The notes beneath the pieces were generated by a model, which saw only the letters and a list, made by a program, of their open reading frames with translations, ran no database searches and was not told the origin of the DNA. Positions 25,594 to 33,472 of a stretch of 41,411 nt of DNA are shown here, in pieces. Source of the stretch: Bacillota bacterium (GTDB taxonomy: Bacteria > Bacillota > Clostridia > Lachnospirales > Lachnospiraceae); contig JAEWAK010000059.1 in the NCBI GenBank assembly GCA_023391695.1, positions 1 to 41,411 of the forward strand, read 5' to 3'. How positions within the stretch are numbered: the stretch's first letter is position 1; the number at the start of each line of letters is the position of its first letter. The translations under genes and the position numbers were made by a program.

Positions 25594-25660
25594 AGTCAAA
25601 GCGGATATTCCAGGTCCGCTACGCTACTTGCTCATAACCTTATACCTGCTATGCAGGTAT
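25594..25660. repeat. Dispersed repeat family 2, copy 2
   Basis: It begins AGTCAAAGCGGATATTCC, then TCCGCTACGCTACT and GCTCATAACCT, and ends in the hairpin ATACCTGC-TAT-GCAGGTAT (25642-25660). Within it AGCGGA and TCCGCT form a stem. It lies between the sensor kinase stop codon and the ABC operon. Confidence 0.65.
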
Positions 25661-25722
25661 TTCAGTCGGAGCATGAACCCTTACAGCCTGGTCAGTCTAT
25701 ATCCGTTAAATCTTAAACAGGG

Positions 25723-27141
25723 TCAGAGCAGCGGAATTGTAAAATAAAAATCGGTTCCCTCCCCTTTTTTGCTCCGGAAGGATATCTGCCCGTTATGTGC
25801 CTCAATAATATGCTTACAAATCGATAACCCCAGTCCCGCGCCTTCTTTGGCAGAATTTAAGCCGCCGATGGAATTCTGTCCCTGAAAATAACGGTGAAAA
25901 ATAAAAGGCATATCCTGGGGCGAAATCCCTTCTCCCGTATCGGAAATAGTTATTTTCAGATAATGCTCCACCACTTCCGGTTTTATTTTGATGGTTCCGC
26001 CCTGACCGGTATGTTTACAGGCGTTGGAAACCAGATTGGATATGACCTGTTCAATCCTGTGTTCATCAGCTCTGATAAGCACATCGGGTATAATCTCCGG
26101 CTCTATGAAATCAAACCCCTCGCTCCTTACCTGATAAGCCAGCGGTTTAATAATATTTTCAAGCATATTCCGGCTGTATTGTTCCCTGGGTTTTACCGAT
26201 ATCTGCCCCAGCTCATTCAGGGCATGAAGAAGCAGATCCTCCGTCAGCCGCGCCATTTTATCTATATTGGCCTGGATAATATCCATATACTCCGAAAGAG
26301 TATCTTCATCCTTACAGACGCCTGCTTTAATTGCTTCCACATATGCTTTTATAGAAGTTATGGGTGTCCTTAAATCATGGGAAATATTCGTTATCAGTTC
26401 TTTCTGGGCTCTATCCCGGTTATCCCGGTTCACAGAAAGAGCCATGACTTCCACCCGCATCTGGTCAAATACATCATATACTTCACCGATTTCATCTCCC
26501 GCAGTATATTCGGCTTTCCGGGTATAGTCTCCTTTTAGAATTGCTTCCGAATTCTCTTTTAACTTTTGTATTGGCAGGAGCATACGGTTAAATATTCTTT
26601 TTCTGAACAGACAGAAGATGCCAAAGATAATGACCAATATTACAATTAATGCCATAAGAACCGGCAGCTGCCCCTTCCTCCGGCTGTTGTCCAAAATATA
26701 AGAAGAGGGCATGGTAAAGATGGCATTTCCAATCTGAATATTCGAAGGATCCACGATCGGAAATGCTATCTTTATCATGCCCTTATCCAGCCTTGCCGTA
26801 TAAAGATCATAATGCACCGCATTCCTAATATCAATTTTAGTACCGGTATTATCCGTATTATATATAATATTGCCGCCGGTATCTGCAACCGCCAGCCGGA
26901 CACCGCTTTCCCCGGACAGCTTTGTCAAATCTTCTTCCGAATAATTACCAAAATCGTTCGTTTCCAGATATGTCATGACATTGCTTACCCGAAAACGTAC
27001 CTGATTAATAACATACTGCGTATGTTCCGCCTCCCTGGCAGAATTATCCTCCAGAAAAAGGTAAATCATACCGCCTATTATAACGGTTATCCCTGTAAAT
27101 ACGAAAACCAACCTGTGATTTATCCATTTGCGTAATGTCAT
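25723..27141 (-). CDS. Two-component sensor histidine kinase
   Basis: The 472-residue kinase has membrane segments at about 11-30 and 159-179 around an extracellular sensor domain of some 128 residues, a HAMP linker (about 180-235), the phosphoacceptor His255 in NISHDLRTP, and the ATPase domain with an N box (NLVSNACKH), G1 (DTGEGI) and G2 (GAGLGLSICKHIIEAHNG). It follows the response regulator by 12 nt and should phosphorylate it. The extracellular domain is longer than in BceS-type kinases, which lack one, so it may sense its ligand directly. The stimulus is unknown. Confidence 0.94.
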   Translation of the reverse strand: MTLRKWINHRLVFVFTGITVIIGGMIYLFLEDNSAREAEHTQYVINQVRFRVSNVMTYLETNDFGNYSEEDLTKLSGESGVRLAVADTGGNIIYNTDNTGTKIDIRNAVHYDLYTARLDKGMIKIAFPIVDPSNIQIGNAIFTMPSSYILDNSRRKGQLPVLMALIVILVIIFGIFCLFRKRIFNRMLLPIQKLKENSEAILKGDYTRKAEYTAGDEIGEVYDVFDQMRVEVMALSVNRDNRDRAQKELITNISHDLRTPITSIKAYVEAIKAGVCKDEDTLSEYMDIIQANIDKMARLTEDLLLHALNELGQISVKPREQYSRNMLENIIKPLAYQVRSEGFDFIEPEIIPDVLIRADEHRIEQVISNLVSNACKHTGQGGTIKIKPEVVEHYLKITISDTGEGISPQDMPFIFHRYFQGQNSIGGLNSAKEGAGLGLSICKHIIEAHNGQISFRSKKGEGTDFYFTIPLL

Positions 27142-27153
27142 ATAATACCTCTT

Positions 27154-27855
27154 TTATGCTTCTAAAGCAAATTTGTATCCGACTCCCCACACGGTTTTAA
27201 GATAGACCGGTTCGGCCGGATTCTTTTCAAGCTTCTCTCTTAATCTCCTGATATATACCGTTATGGTATTTTCATCCCCATAAGTATCATAACCCCAGAT
27301 TGCATCTAAAAGCTGACTTTTCGTAAATACCCTGTTTTTATTCTCCGCCAGAAAGTATAACAGCTCAAACTCCCTGGCAGTTAGTGAAATAGTATTGCCG
27401 TCCTTCTCTGCCCGGTATGCATCTTTATCCAGAATTATATTATGAAAACGGATAACCCGTCCGGTCTTTTGTTCACTTCCCTTATCTTCCATTCTCCGTA
27501 AATGTGCCTTTATTCTGGCCACCAGTTCAGTTAGGGAAAATGGCTTCGTCATATAGTCATCTGCACCAAATCCAAGCCCCAGCACTTTGTCCGTGTCATT
27601 ATCCCTGGCGCTTAAAATCAGAATCGGAATACGGCTTTGTTCCCTGATTTTACGGCAGAGTTCAATTCCGTCCGCATCCGGAAGCATAATATCCAGAATC
27701 AGAAAGTCCGGCTGCTCCTGATATAATAAGTCTATCCCCTCTTTTTCCGTCGCCGCCGTTAAGACCGAATATCCCTGGCAGCCTAAAAAGTCCCTAATGA
27801 TACGGGTAATATCCTTGTCATCTTCAATAAGCAATATCTTGGTGTTTCTGTTCAA
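27154..27855 (-). CDS. OmpR-family response regulator
   Basis: The 233-residue regulator has a receiver domain (phosphoacceptor Asp55 in LILDIMLPD, acidic pocket Glu11-Asp12-Asp13, conserved Lys in MTKPFS) and a winged-helix C-terminal domain (SLTAREFELLYFLAENKNRV, then YIRRLREKL and TVWGVGYKF). The start codon is TTG, with GGAGGAGG 7 nt upstream; no ATG or GTG nearby is in frame. It heads a regulator-kinase pair next to an ABC transporter, which it probably controls. Confidence 0.94.
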   Translation of the reverse strand: MNRNTKILLIEDDKDITRIIRDFLGCQGYSVLTAATEKEGIDLLYQEQPDFLILDIMLPDADGIELCRKIREQSRIPILILSARDNDTDKVLGLGFGADDYMTKPFSLTELVARIKAHLRRMEDKGSEQKTGRVIRFHNIILDKDAYRAEKDGNTISLTAREFELLYFLAENKNRVFTKSQLLDAIWGYDTYGDENTITVYIRRLREKLEKNPAEPVYLKTVWGVGYKFALEA

Positions 27856-27886
27856 AGCATTTCCTCCTCCTTATGATTGATATTGA

Positions 27887-27950
27887 ACAAAGCGGACAAG
27901 TCCGCATCAACTCCCTAAATCCATCAATATGAGAGGCTTGACCGCTTTGT
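27887..27950. repeat. Inverted repeat upstream of the response regulator
   Basis: Arms 27887-27900 and 27937-27950 pair with one mismatch (ACAAAGCGGACAAG against CTTGACCGCTTTGT). A smaller palindrome GCGGACAAGTCCGC overlaps the left arm. CAAAGCGGA also opens the family 2 repeats, so the unit may be a distant relative. Two further inverted pairs follow (CGAATGCA/TGCATTCG near 27954-27993; TTGTGCAATA/TATTGCACAA near 28019-28050). Confidence 0.5.
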
Positions 27951-28043
27951 GCGCCGAATGCAGTCATGCCAGTGACTCTACCTTTTGCATTCGTGCGTAT
28001 CCTGCCCGGAAAACTTTTTTGTGCAATAGGAGTAATTTTATAT

Positions 28044-28080
28044 TGCACAAAAAACCCTGCAGGAACAAATCCTACAGGGT
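28044..28080 (-). terminator. Terminator of the first tRNA operon
   Basis: On the minus strand CCCTGTAGGA and TCCTGCAGGG form a 10-bp stem with one mismatch and a 5-nt loop, followed by six T. It lies about 20 nt after tRNA-Leu. Confidence 0.85.
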
Positions 28081-28096
28081 AAATCTTAACTTCTAA

Positions 28097-28176
28097 TGCG
28101 GATGAAGGGACTTGAACCCCCACGGTATCCCACTAGATCCTAAGTCTAGCGCGTCTGCCAGTTCCGCCACATCCGC
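28097..28176 (-). tRNA. tRNA-Leu (anticodon UAG)
   Basis: The acceptor stem GCGGATG pairs with CATCCGC, the anticodon stem CTAGA/TCTAG holds loop CTTAGGA, and a short variable arm and GTTCAAG T loop are present. It is the last tRNA of a seven-gene operon. CCA is not encoded. Confidence 0.95.
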
Positions 28177-28200
28177 AAATTTTATTATAAAATAATAAAA

Positions 28201-28273
28201 TGAGACATCCGGGATTCGAACCCGGGACACCTTGATTAAAAGTCAAGTGCTCTACCGACTGAGCTAATATCCC
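28201..28273 (-). tRNA. tRNA-Lys (anticodon UUU)
   Basis: The anticodon stem CTTGA/TCAAG holds loop CTTTTAA. Acceptor GGGATAT pairs with ATGTCTC including two G-U pairs. The T loop reads GTTCGAATC. Confidence 0.95.
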
Positions 28274-28321
28274 ATCTGATGTCAAACATCAAATATTCTG
28301 ACTAATCCTATTAATCAGAAA

Positions 28322-28393
28322 CTGGGCTAGCTGGATTCGAACCAGCGACTGCAGGAGTCAAAGTCCTGTGCCTTACCGCTTGGCGACAGCCCA
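28322..28393 (-). tRNA. tRNA-Gln (anticodon UUG)
   Basis: The anticodon stem CAGGA/TCCTG holds loop CTTTGAC. The acceptor stem starts with a weak T-A pair, TGGGCTG with TAGCCCA, and a G discriminator, usual for tRNA-Gln. Confidence 0.95.
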
Positions 28394-28410
28394 AAGGTAT
28401 TACTTACCAG

Positions 28411-28485
28411 GGTGGATAAAGGGATTCGAACCCTTGGCCTCCAGAGCCACAATCTGGCGCGCTAACCAACTGCGCTATACCCACC
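28411..28485 (-). tRNA. tRNA-His (anticodon GUG)
   Basis: The anticodon stem CCAGA/TCTGG holds loop TTGTGGC. A genomic G lies before the acceptor stem and faces a C discriminator, the G(-1):C73 identity pair of tRNA-His. Confidence 0.95.
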
Positions 28486-28599
28486 ATATTAAATCTCGTT
28501 ATCTCTATCTTGTTCCGGTTAAGAAATAATATTCAACTTATGAAATAAACTGAAATTATTGATTTATTTGAACAACTCAAACGGTTCAAGATAAAAAAA

Positions 28600-28673
28600 C
28601 GTGCCAGAAGGGATTCGAACCCCCGACACATGGCTTAGAAGGCCATTGCTCTATCCAACTGAGCTACTAGCAC
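28600..28673 (-). tRNA. tRNA-Arg (anticodon UCU)
   Basis: The anticodon stem ATGGC/GCCAT holds loop CTTCTAA. Acceptor GTGCTAG pairs with CTGGCAC. A gap of about 115 nt separates it from tRNA-His; I see no promoter in it. Confidence 0.94.
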
Positions 28674-28700
28674 ACTTAAGATATGCTTTTACGCACACCA

Positions 28701-28771
28701 AGCGGGTGATGGGAATCGAACCCACGTATCTAGCTTGGAAGGCTAGTGTTCTACCATTGAACTACACCCGC
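28701..28771 (-). tRNA. tRNA-Gly (anticodon UCC)
   Basis: The anticodon stem CTAGC/GCTAG holds loop CTTCCAA. Acceptor GCGGGTG pairs with CACCCGC with a T discriminator. At 71 nt it has the short D loop usual for tRNA-Gly. Confidence 0.95.
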
Positions 28772-28845
28772 ATATTGTTTGTCCAAATCATGGAAAACCA
28801 AACAATTCCAATTGTTTTCCAAAATCACTGATAACAGTAATGAAG

Positions 28846-28920
28846 TCGGGGTGACAGGATTCGAACCTGCGACCTCTTGATCCCAAATCAAACGCGCTAG
28901 CCAAGCTGCGCTACACCCCG
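28846..28920 (-). tRNA. tRNA-Pro (anticodon UGG)
   Basis: The anticodon stem TTTGA/TCAAG holds loop TTTGGGA, with one G-U pair. Acceptor CGGGGTG pairs with CACCCCG. It is the first gene of the operon Pro-Gly-Arg-His-Gln-Lys-Leu. Confidence 0.95.
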
Positions 28921-28960
28921 GTTTGTTGCCTTTTTTCCTGTCGTCCGTGACGCAAGAACT

Positions 28961-28989
28961 ATTATATAATAGAGATACTTTAATGTCAA
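28961..28989 (-). promoter_or_regulatory. Consensus promoter of the first tRNA operon
   Basis: TTGACA (28984-28989) and TATAAT (28961-28966) on the minus strand are exactly 17 bp apart, a perfect SigA promoter about 40 bp before tRNA-Pro, as expected for a stable RNA operon. Confidence 0.9.
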
Positions 28990-29095
28990 CAACTTTTTTA
29001 ATTTTTTATTAGTTTTTAGTACTAAATATTAACATGTCATTTTATTCCGGGATGAATGGTTTTATGCAATTATAGTAATATTGTTAACCAATCTG

Positions 29096-29575
29096 CTATA
29101 TATAATTCAGTGTAAAATGAGCTTCTCCTTTTGAATCGATCTCCATAATAATAAAAGAAGGCTTTCCGCCTTCCTGCCTGGGCTGAGTGATGCTCCCCGG
29201 GTTGATTGCCCAAATACTGCCGCTTATATCAATAAGGGGGCGATGGGTATGTCCAAATATTGCAATACTTGCTCCATACTGCATCGCAATGTCTTTTAAA
29301 CGCTCCGTGCCAAAATTCACCCCATACCGGTGTCCATGGGTAAGGAATATGGAATACTTACCTACAGTAATGATTTTATCCTTATCAAGGCCGGTGAAAT
29401 AATCATTATTACCAGGAACCATTTCTGCCGTACAGGGTACAATGGACCTTATATATTCCTCACTGCCTTCAAAATCTCCCAGATGTATAAATAAATCAAT
29501 CGGTTTTATCTTTTCCAATGCTTTCTCCAGATAATTATTTCTTCCGTGAGAATCACTTACAATCATTATTTTCAT
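29096..29575 (-). CDS. YfcE/MJ0936-type metallophosphodiesterase
   Basis: The 159-residue protein has the calcineurin-like metal-binding motifs of the YfcE/MJ0936 group: DSHG near the start, HLGDFEG, PGNND, THGHRYG and GHTH. These small phosphodiesterases act on broad phosphodiester substrates; the natural one is unknown. The frame opens at 29587, but GGGAG lies just upstream of the ATG at 29575, so I start there. It follows rdgB on the same strand after 205 nt, an association often seen in Clostridia. Confidence 0.93.
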   Translation of the reverse strand: MKIMIVSDSHGRNNYLEKALEKIKPIDLFIHLGDFEGSEEYIRSIVPCTAEMVPGNNDYFTGLDKDKIITVGKYSIFLTHGHRYGVNFGTERLKDIAMQYGASIAIFGHTHRPLIDISGSIWAINPGSITQPRQEGGKPSFIIMEIDSKGEAHFTLNYI

Positions 29576-29780
29576 ACAAACTCCCATGGCAAAACCGTAA
29601 CTTAGGTTTCGGTTAATGCCTAGTATTTCATTCCTTTCTTATGTTTTATAAAGTATCCGTTAACCGTCAAAGGAGGTGCTGCCCGGTTATTCCTGTTTAC
29701 AAGATTGTTAATGCCTGGTTTTAGGTTTTCTGCAGAAATATCCGCCAATAATTACTGCCTCAGGGCAGGGAATCAGAAGC

Positions 29781-30386
29781 TTATTCGCGGTATGCCCTGT
29801 CCTTCATTATTTCTTTCATAGCATCCAGTGCTTTGCCCCGGTGGCTGATCTTATTCTTAATTTCCGTGGTCAACTGGGCCGAAGAACATCCATACTCCGG
29901 AACCCAGAATATAGGATCATATCCGAACCCATTCTCTCCGGCAATTTCCTCACCGATAAAACCCTCAATAGCTGCCCTTGTGGTAACAACTTCACCGTCC
30001 GGGAATGCACAGGCTATAGCGCAGACAAACCTTGCGCTTCTCTCCTTCTGGGGCAGACCTTTCAGTCGGTCCAGAATATAATTATTTTTTACGTCGTAAG
30101 AAGTATCCTCCCCTAAAAACCGAGCGGAATAAATCCCCGGGGCTTTCTCCATGGCATCGACCTCCAGGCCGGAATCATCCGCCAGAACCATTTCCCCTGT
30201 CATTTCCATAATTGTCTTTGCTTTTATGATGGCATTCTCCTCAAAAGTTTTGCCATCCTCCACGATATCCGTCAATATCCCTGCTTCTTTCATGGATATG
30301 ATGTCGTAATCCAAATCCTTCAATATCATGCGGATTTCTTTCATTTTACCTTCGTTCGATGTTGCAAATATTATCCTGTTTCTCAT
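29781..30386 (-). CDS. rdgB: XTP/dITP diphosphatase (RdgB/HAM1)
   Basis: This enzyme hydrolyses XTP, ITP and dITP to monophosphates, keeping deaminated purines out of DNA and RNA. The 201-residue protein has IIFATSNEGKMKEI at the start, ADDSGLEVDAM with the conserved metal residues, GIYSARF, and the C-terminal SHRGKALDAM. An upstream ATG at 30398 is in frame; TGAGG before the ATG at 30386 favours the latter. It begins 18 nt after the amidase stop codon and is probably in one operon with it. Confidence 0.94.
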   Translation of the reverse strand: MRNRIIFATSNEGKMKEIRMILKDLDYDIISMKEAGILTDIVEDGKTFEENAIIKAKTIMEMTGEMVLADDSGLEVDAMEKAPGIYSARFLGEDTSYDVKNNYILDRLKGLPQKERSARFVCAIACAFPDGEVVTTRAAIEGFIGEEIAGENGFGYDPIFWVPEYGCSSAQLTTEIKNKISHRGKALDAMKEIMKDRAYRE

Positions 30387-30404
30387 GTTTAACCTCATAC
30401 CGGA

Positions 30405-31736
30405 TCATTTCTCCAATTCTTCAAATGCCCTTAAGATCGTTTTATAGACCGCTTCAGCTATACTTCTTTTATTTTTTTCCTTCAGTAAAAAATCCAAATC
30501 CTCCTGATTGGACATAAATGCCACTTCAATTAAAGCCATGGGAACTTTGGATTTACCTACAACTACCATTTCACTGCCGGGTACCAGGCCCCGATTGACT
30601 CTGTGGGTAATATTGGTTATCTCCTCCAGAGCGATTTCCGCTAATTGTTTCGATTGAAAACCACCACCCTGCTGCAGCTCGTTATATAGTACTTCCGAAC
30701 CGCCAGGTTCGGATGATTCATTGGAATTGCAATGTATGCTAATGAATAAATCGGCATCCACATCATTTGCAAAATTAACCCTGGGATTTAAAAATATGGT
30801 TTTGTCCGTTGTTCTTGTATAATAAACCTTAAAGTTTTCTTGGTCAAGTATTTCCTTCAAACACAAAACCATACTGAGGTTCATATCCTTTTCATAGTAT
30901 TCTTCATCCTGTGAATAAGTACCGCAGTCCTTGCCGCCGTGTCCGGCGTCGATAACTACGATTTTATCGTATATATCCTTCGGACGCCTCAAATCAATAT
31001 AAATGTATTCTTCGTCCTGAAACAGGATCGGTGCATAGATAAAATCCAATGCTATGTTTATTGTGGCGGTAAACCGGCCTGTACTCTCTTCCAGTTTATA
31101 ATTGATATCATAATCCAATACCGGATCGGCAGGTCTTTGATTTGAAACGGTTCCATAATCTGTTACTTCACCGGTTGCCGAAATCACTTCCGGAATCAAC
31201 AGTTTTTCACCTTTCGGATCTTCCGTAAGGCTTGTTTGATAAGGCAGGGTATCTTTCCCTAATTGTGTATTTGAAATCCGGGACGGCTTTGCGGTATCCG
31301 CTGTGCCACTATCCGTTAACCCGGTAAATTCACTTTTCTGATTCACTCTGACAATGGTACTGCCATCTATTATTTCCTCTTTCAGACCTGCTATGGTAAG
31401 ACGAACACTTCTATCCATGTATAAATCTTCTAAGTTTACATTATAATAGGATTTCTCCGGTTTTTTAATCATTATATATTTCTCGCCCAGCTGCTGCCGA
31501 ACGGATACATCATAAATTGCTCCGTCTTTTAGATCTATTTGCTTACCGGAGCCCATATTAAGAATATTATCACTGCTTCCATTATATTTCAGGTTGGAAG
31601 ATCCGCCATTAACTCCGCTGCTGCCGGCATATATTAAAGTATTGTCATAATGAGAAATTACCAATGATATCAGTACAACCATTAACATCAGTGCAAAGCT
31701 GTTGACAGCCATATGTTTTAGAAGTTTTTCATCCAT
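30405..31736 (-). CDS. Membrane-anchored N-acetylmuramoyl-L-alanine amidase
   Basis: The 443-residue protein has one membrane anchor (about residues 9-28), an extracellular region with a beta-rich AMIN-like part (about 60-250), and a C-terminal Amidase_3 domain that cuts the amide bond between muramic acid and L-alanine in peptidoglycan. Zinc ligands are His266 (DAGHGG), Glu282 (YEKDMNL) and His335 (SIHCN); Glu404 in LIEVAFMSN is the catalytic acid/base. The frame opens at 31772, but the promoter -10 box overlaps that extension and AGGGGG precedes the ATG at 31736. CwlC/CwlD-type sporulation or cell-separation roles are possible; the context does not decide. Confidence 0.93.
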   Translation of the reverse strand: MDEKLLKHMAVNSFALMLMVVLISLVISHYDNTLIYAGSSGVNGGSSNLKYNGSSDNILNMGSGKQIDLKDGAIYDVSVRQQLGEKYIMIKKPEKSYYNVNLEDLYMDRSVRLTIAGLKEEIIDGSTIVRVNQKSEFTGLTDSGTADTAKPSRISNTQLGKDTLPYQTSLTEDPKGEKLLIPEVISATGEVTDYGTVSNQRPADPVLDYDINYKLEESTGRFTATINIALDFIYAPILFQDEEYIYIDLRRPKDIYDKIVVIDAGHGGKDCGTYSQDEEYYEKDMNLSMVLCLKEILDQENFKVYYTRTTDKTIFLNPRVNFANDVDADLFISIHCNSNESSEPGGSEVLYNELQQGGGFQSKQLAEIALEEITNITHRVNRGLVPGSEMVVVGKSKVPMALIEVAFMSNQEDLDFLLKEKNKRSIAEAVYKTILRAFEELEK

Positions 31737-31758
31737 TAAATTTCCCCCTGATATGGAA

Positions 31759-31787
31759 ATTATACTATGCATTCTAAAATTCTACAA
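31759..31787 (-). promoter_or_regulatory. Promoter of the amidase-rdgB operon
   Basis: On the minus strand TTGTAG (31782-31787) and TATAAT (31759-31764) are 17 bp apart. The predicted start is about 15 nt before the chosen ATG, leaving room for the ribosome binding site only. Confidence 0.65.
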
Positions 31788-32115
31788 TATAGTTTTTTAT
31801 TTTACAAATATTTTGTTATAGGATTATTTTACTACTCCGTGAAAATTACTTCTTCTATTTATGACTCCGGATACCCGCCTTGATTGAATAAATATAAATG
31901 CATAGCCGGCCGCCTGCAATTTCCAGACAGTTGATTCCTTAAAACTATTAGACCATATACTGACCAAATATTGGTTATAAGAATATTTGAAACTTAGAAA
32001 AAACTTTTCATTGAATGAAAAATAAAAATTTAAAACGATTTTAATCGAATTAAAACTGTATATTGAGTTGAAAAAAAGAAAAAAATAATTTAATATAGCA
32101 AAATATGGAATAAAT

Positions 32116-32144
32116 TTGCTTTTTTTCCAAAAAATGCGTATAAT
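32116..32144 (+). promoter_or_regulatory. Promoter of candidate RNA upstream of the hydrolase gene
   Basis: TTGCTT (32116-32121) and TATAAT (32139-32144) are 17 bp apart. No reading frame begins for about 240 bp downstream; the transcribed region is structured (next entry). Confidence 0.7.
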
Positions 32145-32150
32145 ATAACT

Positions 32151-32240
32151 TATCGGAAGATTCTTTTTATCTTTTGATAAAAGGCGCTGCTATTGCGCCG
32201 TGCATCCGACTATAGGAACACGTTTTTGTTTCTAATTGTA
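32151..32240 (+). ncRNA. Candidate structured RNA (small RNA or long leader)
   Basis: Downstream of a good promoter the sequence folds by eye into a three-way junction. P1 is TCGGA (32153-32157) with TCCGA (32205-32209). P2 is an 8-bp stem 32164-32171/32176-32183 with a four-T loop. P3 is GGCGC/GCGCC (32183-32187/32195-32199). A further hairpin, AGGAAC with GTTTCT around a T-rich loop, follows at 32214-32233. I do not recognise a known riboswitch class. It may be an independent RNA or the 5' leader of the hydrolase gene. The ends are guesses. Confidence 0.4.
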
Positions 32241-32278
32241 TTATAATCAGAAAAGGGGTTGTATTTATAAAAAGAAAA

Positions 32279-32332
32279 TTTCCCGCAATAAATTTATCTG
32301 CAGGAATTTGAAATTCCTAATTGTTGACGGGT
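32279..32332 (+). promoter_or_regulatory. Second stem-loop before the hydrolase gene
   Basis: CCCGCAAT near 32282 and ATTG...CGGG near 32320-32328 can pair around an inner hairpin AGGAATTT-G-AAATTCCT (about 32300-32316). It lies about 60 nt before the hydrolase start. It could be part of a regulated leader; no T run follows. Confidence 0.35.
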
Positions 32333-32388
32333 ATTATTTAAATTTTTAATTGACCATTCATAGATTGTGTCAAGAAAGGGGTTATAGT

Positions 32389-33306
32389 ATGGATTCAAAT
32401 GCAGAGGTGATTGTGCAGAAGGATGGTTATAAGACCACATTATATCATTTTTATAGTATGGAGGGGCCAAAAGCAAGTATTATTATATTGCATGGAATGG
32501 CAGAACATCATAAACGATATTATCCATTTGCCAAATTTCTAAATGCTCATGATATTGACGTATATTTATATGACCACCGGGGACATGGAACGGATAAAAT
32601 AATGAAGGAATTAGGTTTTTTCAGCGATTCCAAGGGATATAAAAAAGTCGTGGACGATGCTTTGGAAGTAATACAGTATGTGAGTAAAAAGAAACGAGGC
32701 AGTAATCTCCTGTTAATGGGACACAGTATGGGATCTTTGATTGCACGTAACGTAATCCAGCAATATGACGAAATGGACGGAGTTATCTTATGCGGTACCA
32801 CACACCCGCCGAAATTGAAAACCAGGTCAGGTTTAGCTCTTGCATCCCTGATTCAGTTAATATTGGGACCCAGCCACCGCTCGCCTTTCTTTCATAATGT
32901 GCTTTTCGGCGGAAAAGCATATACCCGGCTTATTACACGTACTTCTTACGACTGGCTTACAAGAAACAACCCTGCCGTAGGCGCTTACATACACGATCCC
33001 TATTGCGGATTTATATGTAGCATCAGCTTTTATCACGATTTGCTTAAGCTTGCCTCAAATGCCTCAAGTGCCTCCCTGATGAAACAGACCCGGGATACGT
33101 TACCCCTATTAGTCATATCCGGTGATCATGACCCGGTTGGAGGTTATGGGAAAGAAGTGAACCATATGTTAGCCCTTTATAAGAAATGGGGATTTAAAAG
33201 AATAACCGGAAAGCTTTATCCCGAATGCAGGCATGAACTGCTGCAGGAATTAAATACGGTAGAAATTATGAAGGACATTCATTCCTGGATCCTGAAACAA
33301 TTATAA
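32389..33306 (+). CDS. Alpha/beta hydrolase, monoacylglycerol lipase-like
   Basis: The 305-residue cytosolic protein is a serine hydrolase of the monoacylglycerol lipase / lysophospholipase type. It has the oxyanion motif LHGMAEH (34-40), the DHRGHG motif (62-67), nucleophile Ser113 in GHSMG, an acid in SGDHDP (Asp246 or Asp248) and His282 in ECRHE. A lid-like segment lies at about 145-235. AAAGGGG precedes the ATG at 32389; an upstream TTG-initiated frame from 32350 has no such site. A structured, promoter-bearing region of 270 bp precedes it. The gene ends in the bidirectional terminator at 33382-33464. Confidence 0.9.
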   Translation: MDSNAEVIVQKDGYKTTLYHFYSMEGPKASIIILHGMAEHHKRYYPFAKFLNAHDIDVYLYDHRGHGTDKIMKELGFFSDSKGYKKVVDDALEVIQYVSKKKRGSNLLLMGHSMGSLIARNVIQQYDEMDGVILCGTTHPPKLKTRSGLALASLIQLILGPSHRSPFFHNVLFGGKAYTRLITRTSYDWLTRNNPAVGAYIHDPYCGFICSISFYHDLLKLASNASSASLMKQTRDTLPLLVISGDHDPVGGYGKEVNHMLALYKKWGFKRITGKLYPECRHELLQELNTVEIMKDIHSWILKQL

Positions 33307-33381
33307 AAAATTAAGTAAGTATTCTATCTCTGCGGTTCTTACGGGCAACGCATCCTAACAATGCATGGAAATTATATATAT

Positions 33382-33464
33382 AATAGAGGATGATACGAAA
33401 GTCAAAGCGGATATTCCGGGTCCGCTATGCTACTACTTGTAAGGTTAAAGTACCATCCTCTATT
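33382..33464. terminator. Terminator stem split by a family 2 repeat
   Basis: Arms 33382-33396 and 33450-33464 (AATAGAGGATGATAC against GTACCATCCTCTATT) pair with one mismatch. A T run follows on the + strand. The 53-bp loop contains copy 3 of repeat family 2 (33400 on). It lies between the convergent hydrolase and methyltransferase genes and could serve both. Confidence 0.7.
33400..33434. repeat. Dispersed repeat family 2, copy 3
   Basis: AGTCAAAGCGGATATTCC, then TCCGCTATGCTACT, match copy 2 at 25594 with only two differences over about 35 bp. It sits in the loop of a terminator stem. Confidence 0.7.
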
Positions 33465-33472
33465 TTTTCATA

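Noticed and set aside
27824..28123. 99-codon frame between the response regulator and the tRNA operon
   Set aside because: It crosses the tRNA terminator, part of tRNA-Leu and several inverted repeats.
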